A stretch of DNA of 23,048 nt from an uncultured Lachnospiraceae bacterium (GTDB lineage: Bacteria > Bacillota > Clostridia > Lachnospirales > Lachnospiraceae). Position 1 is the stretch's first letter. The number at the start of each line of letters is the position of its first letter. Position numbers and translations under genes: made by a program. Positions 23,008-23,048 of the stretch are shown here, piece after piece. Below the pieces are notes generated by a model, which was not told where the DNA came from, did no database searches, and saw only the letters and a program-made list of their open reading frames with translations. The stretch lies in NCBI GenBank assembly GCA_910579645.1, contig CAJTVK010000070.1:1-23048 (forward strand), given 5' to 3'.

Positions 23008-23048
23008 TGCCCTGCGGCATGACAGCCGGCCTGCACACAGAACCCTTG

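Noticed and set aside
1..23048. CRISPR arrays, tRNA or rRNA genes, insertion sequences, prophage
   Set aside because: No spaced direct repeats, no tRNA-like cloverleaf or CCA end, no rRNA core sequence, and no transposase or phage protein was seen on either strand.

Overview
The window reads as a chromosomal housekeeping and sporulation region of an anaerobic, endospore-forming Clostridia, most likely Lachnospiraceae. The evidence is a complete spoIIIA operon, spoIVB, the order recN-argR-nadK-tlyA-dxs-ispA-xseB-xseA-nusB-Asp23, AGGAGG-type ribosome sites, and a free-standing glycyl-radical protein. I see no phage, transposase, integrase, CRISPR array, tRNA or rRNA. All genes but one lie on the minus strand, so transcription runs right to left.

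Layout in transcription order (right to left). (1) rpsO has a clear sigma-A promoter with an extended -10, a structured leader and its own terminator. It is followed by pnp, whose leader holds two hairpins; the longer one is a 24-pair stem. (2) A small plus-strand island carries a GrcA-like 81-residue glycyl-radical protein with its own promoter, an operator-like dyad and a terminator that can also serve pnp. (3) spoIIIAA to spoIIIAH encode the mother-cell side of the forespore feeding channel, preceded by a good sigma-E promoter match. (4) prfC (release factor 3) has a roughly 250-nt structured leader and is followed directly by a lipoprotein with a transglutaminase-like domain. (5) A second housekeeping run holds Asp23/Gls24-family protein, nusB, xseA, xseB, ispA, dxs, tlyA, nadK, argR, recN and spoIVB, mostly overlapping or spaced by a few bases. 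spo0A, the usual next gene after spoIVB, would lie beyond the left edge.

The genes cover several linked tasks: isoprenoid precursor supply (dxs, ispA), transcription and translation (nusB, rpsO, prfC, tlyA), RNA decay (pnp), DNA repair (recN, xseAB), NADP and arginine control (nadK, argR), and two stages of sporulation: channel assembly (spoIIIA) and the SpoIVB signalling protease that triggers sigma-K processing in Bacillus.

The most unusual signal is not a gene. The first 66 bases and bases 22942-23007 are diverged copies (56 of 66 identical by my alignment) of one sequence in opposite orientation, both reading outward from the window. Other points of interest are the stand-alone GrcA-like gene and its operator-like dyad, the wobble-preserving hairpins in the pnp and prfC leaders, and an inverted repeat that covers the spoIVB start region.
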